Under the pieces are notes generated by a model that was given only the letters and a program-made list of their open reading frames with translations, was not told the DNA's origin and made no database searches. DNA of 6,224 bases from Pseudolysobacter sp. (lineage in GTDB: Bacteria; Pseudomonadota; Gammaproteobacteria; Xanthomonadales; Rhodanobacteraceae), in assembly GCA_025351985.1 (NCBI GenBank), contig JANXUW010000550.1, positions 1 through 6,224 on the forward strand, written 5' to 3'. Position numbers and translations under genes: made by a program. Positions 1-6,224 of this stretch are shown piece after piece; the first letter of the stretch is position 1, and each line of letters starts with the position of its first letter.

Positions 1-1923
1 CCGTTGTTGGGCAGAGAGCGAAGAACTACCGCGTGGTTCGGCGATTATGTCTCCGAGTACAACTTCCAGCAGTCGATGGACGATGGTGCCACCGTGCCCT
101 TGTTCTATCAGAAGCGCGTGCCCGAGATGCAGATTCAGAACGAGGATCTTAGCGCGGAGTTCTACGAGATCCTGGATGACGAGAATCTCGATGAGGCGCA
201 GCAGACGAAACTGGAGCAGCGCTTCTCCAAGGAAATGGAAGTAATCAAACGCGACGACCGCCTCGATACGATCGCGGACGATATCGTGGCGCATTTCCCG
301 GATCGCGGTTATCTCGGCAAGGCGATGGTGATCTCGATCGACAAGTTCACCGCGGTGCGCATGTACGACAAGGTGCAGCGGCGCTGGAAGGAGGAGATCA
401 AGGTTTTGATCGGGCGGATCGCCAAGTCGGTTGACGAGCTGGAAAAAGCGCGCTTGAAGAAACGGCTCGACTATATGCGCGGCGTCGAAATGGCGGTGAT
501 CGTCAGCGAGGAAGCCGGCGAAGAGACGAAGTTCGCGGCGCAGAAGCTGGATATCAAACCACATCGTATGCGCATGAATTGGCTGGACTCGCACGGTCAC
601 GATATCGAGTTCAACTTCAAGGCGGCGGAGCATCCACTGCAGATCGCCTTTGTTTGTGCGATGTGGCTGACCGGCTTTGATGCACCGACGGTTTCTACCT
701 TGTATCTGGACAAGCCGATGAAAGATCACACCTTGATGCAGACCATCGCGCGTGCGAACCGCGTGACCAGTTGGCAGATCAACACGGTATCCAAACGCAA
801 CGGCGAGATCGTCGATTATTACAACGTCTTTCGCAATATGAAAAAAGCGTTGAAGGAATATGCACAGGGCGACAACGACGATGAGCGGCCTCCGGTGCAG
901 GAGAAGGCCGAGCTGTTCGTGTTGCTCGATGAAGCCATCGCTCAGGGTGGCGCGTTCTGTGCCGAGCGAGGCGTGGATCTGGAAAACGTGTTTGCGCAGG
1001 CAGATGTGTTCGACAAGCTCGGTCAGTTCAACGGCTTTGCCGATACGTTGCTGGGTAACGATGAGTGGCGCAAATCATTCAATGTTTATGAAAACAGCAT
1101 CAGCGCACTTTATGAAGCCTGCAAGCCGGAAATCGTCGGGCGGCCGGTGAGTCGGCAGGTGGCGGTGTTTCAGTATCTGCGTGGTGTGATCGACAACATT
1201 ATCGGCGAGGCCGACATCGACGAGGTGGCGCAGCGCATCAGCGAATTGCTCGATCAGAGTGTGGTGGTCGACAAGCAGCATAGTCAGTGGCAGGCCGAAA
1301 CAGGCCCCGGTTATCAAATCGTGCAGAAGGGCCGCGTGTGGGATCTCAGCCAAATAGATTTCGACAAACTGCGCGAGGAATTCACCGCCGCCGTCTACAA
1401 GAATATCGAGATCGCAGACCTGCGCGCCTTCATCGCGCACAAGCTGGAGCAGATGCTGCAAGCCAACAATACGCGCACCGATTTTGCCGAACGTCTGCAG
1501 AAGATCATCGACAGCTATAACAGTGGTGGCTCATCGAACGAACAATATTTCGAGGAACTGCTGAAGTTCACGCGTGAGCTGAAAGCCGAAGACGAACGTC
1601 ATGTTCGCGAGGGTCTGACAGAGGACGAGCTTGAACTGTACGACCTGCTCAAACAGGACGGACTCACTCACGATGAGAATCAGAAAGTGAAGTTGGCCGC
1701 GCGCCATTTGCTGCACCGTTTGCTCGATGAAAGCCCACGAGTATTGGTGCAGGATTGGTTCAAGGATCGGCAAACGCAGGAGGTAGTCCGCAATGCCGTT
1801 TTGACTGTGCTCGATGCCGATCTACCAGCGAGCTACGATCGCGCTGTGTTCAAGCAGAAATGCGACAAGGTGTTCGATGTGATGGTGAACTACGCCAGCG
1901 CAGGACGTAAATGGGCGGCGTGA
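1..1923 (+). CDS. hsdR: Type I restriction endonuclease subunit R (HsdR), C-terminal part, 5'-truncated by the window edge
   Basis: HsdR is the ATP-dependent DNA translocase and nuclease subunit of type I restriction-modification complexes (with HsdM and HsdS); it cuts unmodified foreign DNA. The reading frame is open from base 1, and 640 residues are visible. The first residues (PLLGRERRTTAWFGDY) match the stretch that follows the FTGTP motif of this family, so the TTG at 4 is not a real start. Seen in order (residue 1 = codon 1-3): a motif IV-like segment GKAMVIS at about 106; motif V in FVCAMWLTGFDAP at 217-229; motif VI QTIARANR at 247-254; then a long, charged, helical C-terminal region (about 301-633) resembling the HsdR C-terminal domain (DUF3387 type), ending in WFKD and a KCDKVFDVMV segment. 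The PD-(D/E)xK nuclease domain and Walker A/DEAH motifs must lie to the left. Family members are usually about 1000-1100 residues, so roughly 40% is missing. There is no internal stop or frameshift. hsdM and hsdS are not seen. The family is secure; the subtype (EcoR124-like) is inferred. Confidence 0.93.
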   Translation, partial: PLLGRERRTTAWFGDYVSEYNFQQSMDDGATVPLFYQKRVPEMQIQNEDLSAEFYEILDDENLDEAQQTKLEQRFSKEMEVIKRDDRLDTIADDIVAHFPDRGYLGKAMVISIDKFTAVRMYDKVQRRWKEEIKVLIGRIAKSVDELEKARLKKRLDYMRGVEMAVIVSEEAGEETKFAAQKLDIKPHRMRMNWLDSHGHDIEFNFKAAEHPLQIAFVCAMWLTGFDAPTVSTLYLDKPMKDHTLMQTIARANRVTSWQINTVSKRNGEIVDYYNVFRNMKKALKEYAQGDNDDERPPVQEKAELFVLLDEAIAQGGAFCAERGVDLENVFAQADVFDKLGQFNGFADTLLGNDEWRKSFNVYENSISALYEACKPEIVGRPVSRQVAVFQYLRGVIDNIIGEADIDEVAQRISELLDQSVVVDKQHSQWQAETGPGYQIVQKGRVWDLSQIDFDKLREEFTAAVYKNIEIADLRAFIAHKLEQMLQANNTRTDFAERLQKIIDSYNSGGSSNEQYFEELLKFTRELKAEDERHVREGLTEDELELYDLLKQDGLTHDENQKVKLAARHLLHRLLDESPRVLVQDWFKDRQTQEVVRNAVLTVLDADLPASYDRAVFKQKCDKVFDVMVNYASAGRKWAA

Positions 1924-1936
1924 TTTAGCGCTGACG
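1893..1936. repeat. Imperfect inverted repeat spanning the hsdR stop codon and the candidate -35 box
   Basis: CGCCAGCGC at 1893-1901 and GCGCTGACG at 1928-1936 are reverse complements at eight of nine positions, with a 26-nt spacer. The left arm lies in the last codons of hsdR; the right arm overlaps the candidate -35 hexamer of the WYL gene. It could be an operator half-site pair for an autoregulating dimer or a transcript stem-loop at the end of hsdR. No T-run follows, so it is not an intrinsic terminator. In GC-rich DNA a match of this length may be chance. Confidence 0.22.
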
Positions 1937-1966
1937 CAAACCACGACTACAGGCACAATAGCCGCA
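1931..1966 (+). promoter_or_regulatory. Candidate sigma-70 promoter for the WYL regulator, giving a possibly leaderless mRNA
   Basis: In the 42-nt gap after hsdR, CTGACG (1931-1936) and CACAAT (1954-1959) each match four of six positions of the -35 and -10 consensus and are separated by exactly 17 bp. A start site six to seven bases after the -10 box would fall on or beside the A of the ATG at 1966. The 20 bases before the ATG contain no purine-rich Shine-Dalgarno (only a weak CAGG about 12 bases upstream), which fits a leaderless message. Both hexamers are imperfect, and such matches occur by chance, so this is a candidate only. The alternative is readthrough from hsdR. Confidence 0.4.
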
Positions 1967-2937
1967 TGGACCGTTACGAACGCATACTCACGCTGCATCG
2001 CATCCTCAAGTCGGCGCGTTATCCGGTGGCGATGACGCGGCTGCGCGAAGAACTCGGTTGCTCGCGCGCGACGATTTATCGCGACGTCGCTTTCTTGCGC
2101 GATGCGCTCGGCGCGCCGATTGAGTCCGATGCCGAAACCCATGCGATTCATTATTCCGGCGACGAGGCGGATCGCTTCGAGTTGCCGGGTTTGTGGCTCA
2201 GTAGCGAGGAGTTATCTGCGCTGGTGGCGTTGCAGGAGCTGATCGGTCGCACCGGCCCAGGCATTCTTGCCAGCGTGCTGGCGCCGTTGCGCACGCGCAT
2301 CGAGCGGCTGATGTCGGATCACAGCGACGGCACCGCGTTGCCGCTGGAACGCATCCGCGTGATCACGAGCAAGGCGCGCAAGATCGACGAAGCGGTGTTT
2401 CGCGATGTCGCCGGTGCGGTGCTGCGACGCCAGCGTTTGCGTTTCGGTTATCGCGCGCGTTCGACCGCGCAGGCGACACAGCGCGAGGTATCACCGCAAC
2501 GGCTCACGCACTATCGCGACAACTGGTATCTGGATGCGTGGGATCACAGCCGCGACGCGTTGCGCAGTTTCGCATTGGACCGCATCAATCACGCGCAGAT
2601 TCTCGACGTGCCCGCGGAGGATCGCGATCCGGCCGAACTCAATGCGCACCTTGCCGACAGCTACGGTATTTTTTCGGGCAAGGCCAAGGCATGGGCGACG
2701 ATTCGTTTTTCGCCGCACGCGGCGCGCTGGGTGGCCGACGAACACTGGCATACGCAACAGCAGGGCCAGATGCTCAAGGACGGCAGTTATGAATTGAAAT
2801 TGCCGTACAGCAATTCGAAAGAGCTCCTGATGGATATCCTGAAATACGGCCCGGATGCCGAAATCATCGCACCGCTGCCGTTGCGTGAGGAGATGAAAAT
2901 CCTGCTGCAGTTAGCCATCGGCGGTTATCAAAAATAA
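1966..2937 (+). CDS. YafY-like WYL-domain transcriptional regulator (HTH-WYL-WCX)
   Basis: A complete 323-residue cytoplasmic DNA-binding regulator. Residues about 4-60 form a winged helix-turn-helix of the DeoR/HTH_11 kind, with the recognition helix in SRATIYRDVAFLRD (33-46). A linker helix region follows (about 75-135). The WYL domain spans about 140-215, with the name-giving triad W187-Y188-L189 in DNWYLDAWD and the conserved downstream RSFALDRI (200-207), whose Arg/Phe residues belong to the ligand-binding face in this family. The C-terminal WCX extension (about 243-322) ends with the typical ELLMDILKYGPDAEIIAP stretch. Length is normal for the family. ATG 1966 is the first possible start after the hsdR stop, and the HTH begins almost at once, so the next Met (residue 23) would destroy it. 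No clear Shine-Dalgarno is present. The gene lies 42 nt behind hsdR in the same direction and converges on the c-di-GMP gene. WYL proteins sense a nucleic-acid-type or small ligand, and relatives (BrxR, CapW) repress phage-defence operons. The target and ligand here are unknown; control of the restriction locus or of itself is inference. Confidence 0.92.
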   Translation: MDRYERILTLHRILKSARYPVAMTRLREELGCSRATIYRDVAFLRDALGAPIESDAETHAIHYSGDEADRFELPGLWLSSEELSALVALQELIGRTGPGILASVLAPLRTRIERLMSDHSDGTALPLERIRVITSKARKIDEAVFRDVAGAVLRRQRLRFGYRARSTAQATQREVSPQRLTHYRDNWYLDAWDHSRDALRSFALDRINHAQILDVPAEDRDPAELNAHLADSYGIFSGKAKAWATIRFSPHAARWVADEHWHTQQQGQMLKDGSYELKLPYSNSKELLMDILKYGPDAEIIAPLPLREEMKILLQLAIGGYQK

Positions 2938-2958
2938 ACCGATTTGCCAATATACCTG

Positions 2959-5900
2959 TTACGGCGCGTTCGGAAAAATTCGAAACGGAGGCAACGCCGA
3001 CTTGCGTCGATCCAGCAGTTGTCCGAACGCGGTCGCATCGAGTGCCGCGGAGAACAGAAATCCCTGCACCAGGTCGATCTGGTTGCGCCGCAGGAACGCC
3101 GCCTGCGCTTCGGTTTCCACGCCTTCGGCAACCACATCCAGCTTGAGTTGATGCGCCATCGCGATGATCGCGCGCACGATCACCGCGTCGTCGGTATCGG
3201 TGACGATATCGCGGATGAAGGTCTGATCGATCTTGATCGTATCGATCGGGAAACGCTTGAGATAACTCAGGTTCGAATAACCCGTGCCGAAATCGTCGAT
3301 CGCGATCATCACGCCGACATTCTTCAGTGTGCGTAACGTATCGATGAACGATTCGGCGCTGTCCATCGCCATGCTTTCGGTGATCTCGACTTCGAAATTC
3401 TGCGGTTTCAAGCCGGACCGATGCAGCGCCGCGCGAATCTGGTCGGGCACGTTGCCGCGACGGATTTCCGCCGGCGAAACGTTCACCGCAATCGTCAGTT
3501 CGGCGTGCCCGGCCAGGTGCCAGAGCATGGTCTGCTTGCATGCAGCTTCGACCACCCATTGGCCGATTGGCACGATCAGTCCGCTCTCCTCGGCGATGCT
3601 GATGAATTCGGACGGGCCAAGCAATCCACGCTGCGGATGACGCCAGCGGATCAGTGCTTCGGCGGCGACGATCTGACCTGTTTCGAGTGAAATCTGCGGT
3701 TGGTAAAAAAGCTCGAGCTGATTGCCTTCGATCGCGTGGCGCAATTCGCGTTCGATGCTGATGCGATGCGTGGCGCGCTGATTCAGCACCTGGGTATAGA
3801 ACTCGAAATTGTTGCGGCCTTGTTCCTTGGCGCGGTACATCGCGGTATCGGCATTCTTCAGCAGAATATCGGCATCGATACCATCGCCCGGATACAACGA
3901 GATGCCCAGACTCGCAGTGACGTAGGTTTCGTAGGCATCGAGCTTGAACGGCTGCGCGAGTGCATCGAGAATCTTTTGCGCGACGATATTGGCATCGTAG
4001 ACGTTGGCCAGATCCGACAGCACGATCGCAAATTCATCGTCACCGAGACGCCCGATCGTATCACCGCTGCGGATACAGTTGCGCAGGCGCTGCGCCACCT
4101 CGGTCAGCAGTGCATCGCCGACGGCGTGACCGTAAGTATCGTTGACGATCTTGAAGCGATCGACATCGATATACACCACGCCGGCGTACCAGTTGTTGCG
4201 CTCGGCCTGGCTCAAGGTTTGCGCCATGCGATCGTGAAAAAGATGACGATTCGGCAATCCGGTCAAGGTATCGAACTGCGCCAGATACGCCACTCGTTCG
4301 TCCGAGCGTACACGCTCGACCGCGGTGCCGAGGGTGATCGAAATACTGCGCAGAAAATTGATTTTTTCGGCACTGAATGCGCTGCACTCGCGCGAATACG
4401 CACCGACCATGCCGTAGATTCCGCTCGGTCCGCGAATGAGCACTTCCACCGCGCTGGCGATTTGATGTTCCGTCAATGTGGCCGAAGGCACAAACCGCGT
4501 TTCGGTCGAAAGATCGTCGACCACGATCGGGCCATTCGCATTCAAGTGAAGCTCGTACCGCTTGCGCGCGTCAGGATTGTTGATCGGCACCGAGCGTCGC
4601 AGCCAGCGATCATTCCAGCCGCAACCAGCCTTGAAAATCAGCGAGGTTCCATCGGGAGAAAGTTGCATCGCGCGACAGAATTCGACCTCAAGACCATTGG
4701 CGACGACGACCGCGGCTTCATCCATGATCGTATCGAGATTGGTGCTGGCCAGCGCTTTCTGGCCGAATTCCGCGAGCAGGCTTTGCTGCATCGCGTACTG
4801 ACGATGCTCAATCTCGGCTTGCTTGCGCGCGGTAATGTCCATCATCACGCCGATCATGCGCATCGCTTTGCCGGATTTGTCGCGGATTACAAAACCGCGA
4901 TCGAGCATGGTCAGGTAACGGCCATCGTTGTGGCGGAAACGATAGTCGTCCTGCCAGCTCACCGCATCGGAATCGACGACGGCCTGGATTCCGTCAACCA
5001 CACGTTGGTAGTCATCGGGATGCATCGGCTCGTACCAGGATTCCATGCCGCGCTCGAGATCGAGGCGGTCGTAACCGAATGTGGAGGCCATGTTTTCACT
5101 CCACCACAAGGTATCGGCAAGCAAATCCCAATCCCAAACGATGTCGTTGGTGGCGCGCGTGACCAGCTCGAAACGTTCGTTACTGCGACGCAATGCGCGC
5201 TCGTTGGTGCGCCGTTTGCTGATGTCGCGCGAGACGCAAATCAGGCCCGTGAGCTCGTCCGCAGAATCGTGCACCGGCGCGACCGACAGCTGCACATACA
5301 AACGTTTGCCGTCTTTGTGTTGTGCCGCGTTTTCACCTCGCCAGGTACCGCCGCGGCCGACCTCGGGCAGTATCGTCGTGGCGAACTCGTGCAGCGGATC
5401 GGTAAAAATGATGCTCGCCATGTTTTGCCCGATCGCCTCGCTCGCTGGCCAGCCGTAAAGCTGTTCGGCTTGTGCATTCCAGTAGCGGATATTGCCGAGC
5501 GTATCACTCGCCACCAGTGCTTCGCCGACAGTGGTGAGCAAAAGCGCCTGGAGGCGCAACTCCTCCTCAGCCTTCTTGCGCACCGAAATATCGCGCGCCA
5601 CGCCTACGATGATCCAGCTATTATCCGAGCGCACCGCGCGGCGCTCCACTTCCACGGCTACCCAACTGCCATCCTTGCATCGATGTTGAGTTTCGATCAT
5701 ATCGGCAGTGTTGCCCCGCGCGATCGACCGATCCCAGTTGTGGATGAGTTGTTCGCGGCTGAACGAATAGATCTGTTCGGGCGGTAGCGCCAGAATTTCC
5801 TCGCGGCTGTAGCCCAGCATGCGGCACGCCGCATCGTTGACATCGACGATACGCATGGTCGTGCGATCGACCAGGTAGATTGCATCGGCGGTGGTATCCA

Positions 5901-6224
5901 TCACCAGGCGAAAGCGTTGCAGATCCCCGTCGCGCCGAACCCGTTCGGTCACATCTGCGCCGATGCTGGCCGTGCCGGTCACTTCGCCGGAGGCTGATCG
6001 CAACAACGAATTGTTCCACTGGATCATGCGGCGTTCGCCGGATCGCGTCAGAATTTCATTGCTGTGATGGCGCGGTGCGGTTACGCCGGCCAACAGCGAT
6101 GAATGAACTTTGGCCAGATTGAGCTCAGGCGGAATGAACATCTCGAACCAGTTTTTGCCAAGCACGTCGTCACGTGTCCAGCCGGTCAGATGCAGCAGAT
6201 AATCGTTGCAGAAAGTAATCTGGC
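2959..6224 (-). CDS. Multi-PAS/GAF/GGDEF/EAL cyclic-di-GMP signalling protein, N-terminus beyond the window
   Basis: A cyclic-di-GMP enzyme that couples several sensor domains to synthesis and/or hydrolysis of the second messenger. The frame stays open to the right edge, and a PAS core (ITFCNDYLLHLTGW) lies upstream of the GTG at 6165, so that GTG is internal; 1087 residues are visible (residue 1 = codon 6222-6220). Order: PAS1 (1-94, partial), PAS2 (100-215), PAS3 (223-337), PAS4 of the PAS_3 kind (345-466), each ending in a PAC-like DIT/DIS or DVT motif; GAF (477-641); GGDEF (644-811); EAL (816-1069). The GGDEF domain keeps DTLTGLPNR, the metal Asp in IDVDRFK, NDTYGH and the inhibitory-site RSGD (718-721), but its signature is GDDEF (727-731). 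The EAL domain has EAL (855-857), Asn914, Glu946, Asp976/977, Lys997, Glu1033 and Gln1053, the expected catalytic set, so phosphodiesterase activity is likely. No membrane segment is visible, so the visible part is probably cytosolic. The promoter lies outside the window. The gene converges on the WYL gene and is probably independent of it. Confidence 0.94.
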   Translation of the reverse strand, partial: QITFCNDYLLHLTGWTRDDVLGKNWFEMFIPPELNLAKVHSSLLAGVTAPRHHSNEILTRSGERRMIQWNNSLLRSASGEVTGTASIGADVTERVRRDGDLQRFRLVMDTTADAIYLVDRTTMRIVDVNDAACRMLGYSREEILALPPEQIYSFSREQLIHNWDRSIARGNTADMIETQHRCKDGSWVAVEVERRAVRSDNSWIIVGVARDISVRKKAEEELRLQALLLTTVGEALVASDTLGNIRYWNAQAEQLYGWPASEAIGQNMASIIFTDPLHEFATTILPEVGRGGTWRGENAAQHKDGKRLYVQLSVAPVHDSADELTGLICVSRDISKRRTNERALRRSNERFELVTRATNDIVWDWDLLADTLWWSENMASTFGYDRLDLERGMESWYEPMHPDDYQRVVDGIQAVVDSDAVSWQDDYRFRHNDGRYLTMLDRGFVIRDKSGKAMRMIGVMMDITARKQAEIEHRQYAMQQSLLAEFGQKALASTNLDTIMDEAAVVVANGLEVEFCRAMQLSPDGTSLIFKAGCGWNDRWLRRSVPINNPDARKRYELHLNANGPIVVDDLSTETRFVPSATLTEHQIASAVEVLIRGPSGIYGMVGAYSRECSAFSAEKINFLRSISITLGTAVERVRSDERVAYLAQFDTLTGLPNRHLFHDRMAQTLSQAERNNWYAGVVYIDVDRFKIVNDTYGHAVGDALLTEVAQRLRNCIRSGDTIGRLGDDEFAIVLSDLANVYDANIVAQKILDALAQPFKLDAYETYVTASLGISLYPGDGIDADILLKNADTAMYRAKEQGRNNFEFYTQVLNQRATHRISIERELRHAIEGNQLELFYQPQISLETGQIVAAEALIRWRHPQRGLLGPSEFISIAEESGLIVPIGQWVVEAACKQTMLWHLAGHAELTIAVNVSPAEIRRGNVPDQIRAALHRSGLKPQNFEVEITESMAMDSAESFIDTLRTLKNVGVMIAIDDFGTGYSNLSYLKRFPIDTIKIDQTFIRDIVTDTDDAVIVRAIIAMAHQLKLDVVAEGVETEAQAAFLRRNQIDLVQGFLFSAALDATAFGQLLDRRKSALPPFRIFPNAP

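Noticed and set aside
4..6. TTG as the start of the HsdR reading frame.
   Set aside because: The first visible residues already match the middle of HsdR, and the frame is open to base 1; the N-terminal nuclease and first helicase domain must lie to the left.
1801..1839. TTGACT (1801-1806) as a -35 box for a promoter inside the hsdR 3' end.
   Set aside because: No -10-like hexamer lies 16-18 bases downstream; the nearest candidate, TACGAT at 1834-1839, is 27 bases away.
1075..2151. Minus-strand open frames (1075-1461, 1531-1773, 1822-2151) opposite hsdR and the WYL gene.
   Set aside because: Checked for 1075-1461, which is in antisense codon register with hsdR; none has a recognisable domain, and the overlapping + strand genes are well supported.
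2917..2943. A possible hairpin at the end of the WYL gene (CGGTT at 2922-2926 with AACCG at 2937-2941, extendable to ATC/GAT with a 3-nt bulge).
   Set aside because: The stem is short and bulged, and no T-run follows on either strand, so it does not support an intrinsic terminator call.
3225..3247. Four GATC sites within 23 bases.
   Set aside because: They arise from repeated Ile-Asp and Lys-Ile-Asp codons (ATC GAT) in the conserved PIDTIKID segment of the EAL domain, so coding content explains them.
2864..3559. A 231-codon minus-strand open frame overlapping the end of the c-di-GMP gene.
   Set aside because: It is in a different frame from the clear EAL domain over the same bases and gives an Arg/Gly/Asp-rich sequence without motifs; it is a shadow frame.
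3700..5787. A 695-codon open frame on the + strand, antisense to the c-di-GMP gene, plus a similar one at 2944-3336.
   Set aside because: Both lie in exact codon register with the sense gene, so their stops would need sense codons TTA, CTA or TCA, which GC-rich genes rarely use. The product is low-quality sequence rich in His, Arg, Asp and Ile with no recognisable domain, while the sense strand encodes clear PAS, GAF, GGDEF and EAL domains.
6163..6165. GTG as the start of the c-di-GMP protein.
   Set aside because: The frame continues without a stop to the window edge and encodes the core of a PAS domain upstream of this codon, so the true start is outside the window.

Overview
The window holds three genes and almost no non-coding DNA, and two of the genes run off its edges. 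From left to right they are: the C-terminal part of a type I restriction endonuclease R subunit (HsdR, + strand, 5' end missing); a complete YafY-like WYL-domain transcriptional regulator (+ strand); and, converging on it, a very large multi-PAS/GAF/GGDEF/EAL cyclic-di-GMP signalling protein (- strand, N-terminus missing beyond the right edge).

Base composition is moderately GC-rich (about 55-62% in the lines counted by hand) and codons are GC-biased. A large PAS-GAF-GGDEF-EAL protein beside a YafY-type regulator fits a proteobacterium, and a gammaproteobacterium near the Xanthomonadales is a reasonable guess. No rRNA or other taxonomic marker is present, so this is only an inference.

Layout: 1-1923 hsdR; a 42-nt gap with a candidate promoter and no good Shine-Dalgarno; 1966-2937 WYL regulator; a 21-nt convergent gap; 2959-6224 c-di-GMP protein. 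There is no gene-free stretch over 300 bases, and I see no tRNA, rRNA, CRISPR array, insertion sequence or attachment site.

How the genes may work together: HsdR is the translocase/cleavage subunit of a type I restriction-modification system; hsdM and hsdS are not visible and presumably lie to the left. The WYL regulator follows hsdR directly, in the same direction. This resembles other phage-defence loci controlled by WYL proteins, but nothing in the sequence proves that it controls hsdR. The c-di-GMP gene is transcribed toward the other two and is probably an unrelated neighbour.

The most notable details are: (a) the diguanylate-cyclase signature reads GDDEF instead of GGDEF, while the product-binding RxxD site and all expected EAL catalytic residues are intact, which suggests a phosphodiesterase with a GTP-sensing or weakly active GGDEF domain; and (b) the WYL gene has a promoter-like element placed so that transcription would begin at or next to its ATG, i.e. 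a possible leaderless mRNA. I found no convincing previously undescribed system in this window.
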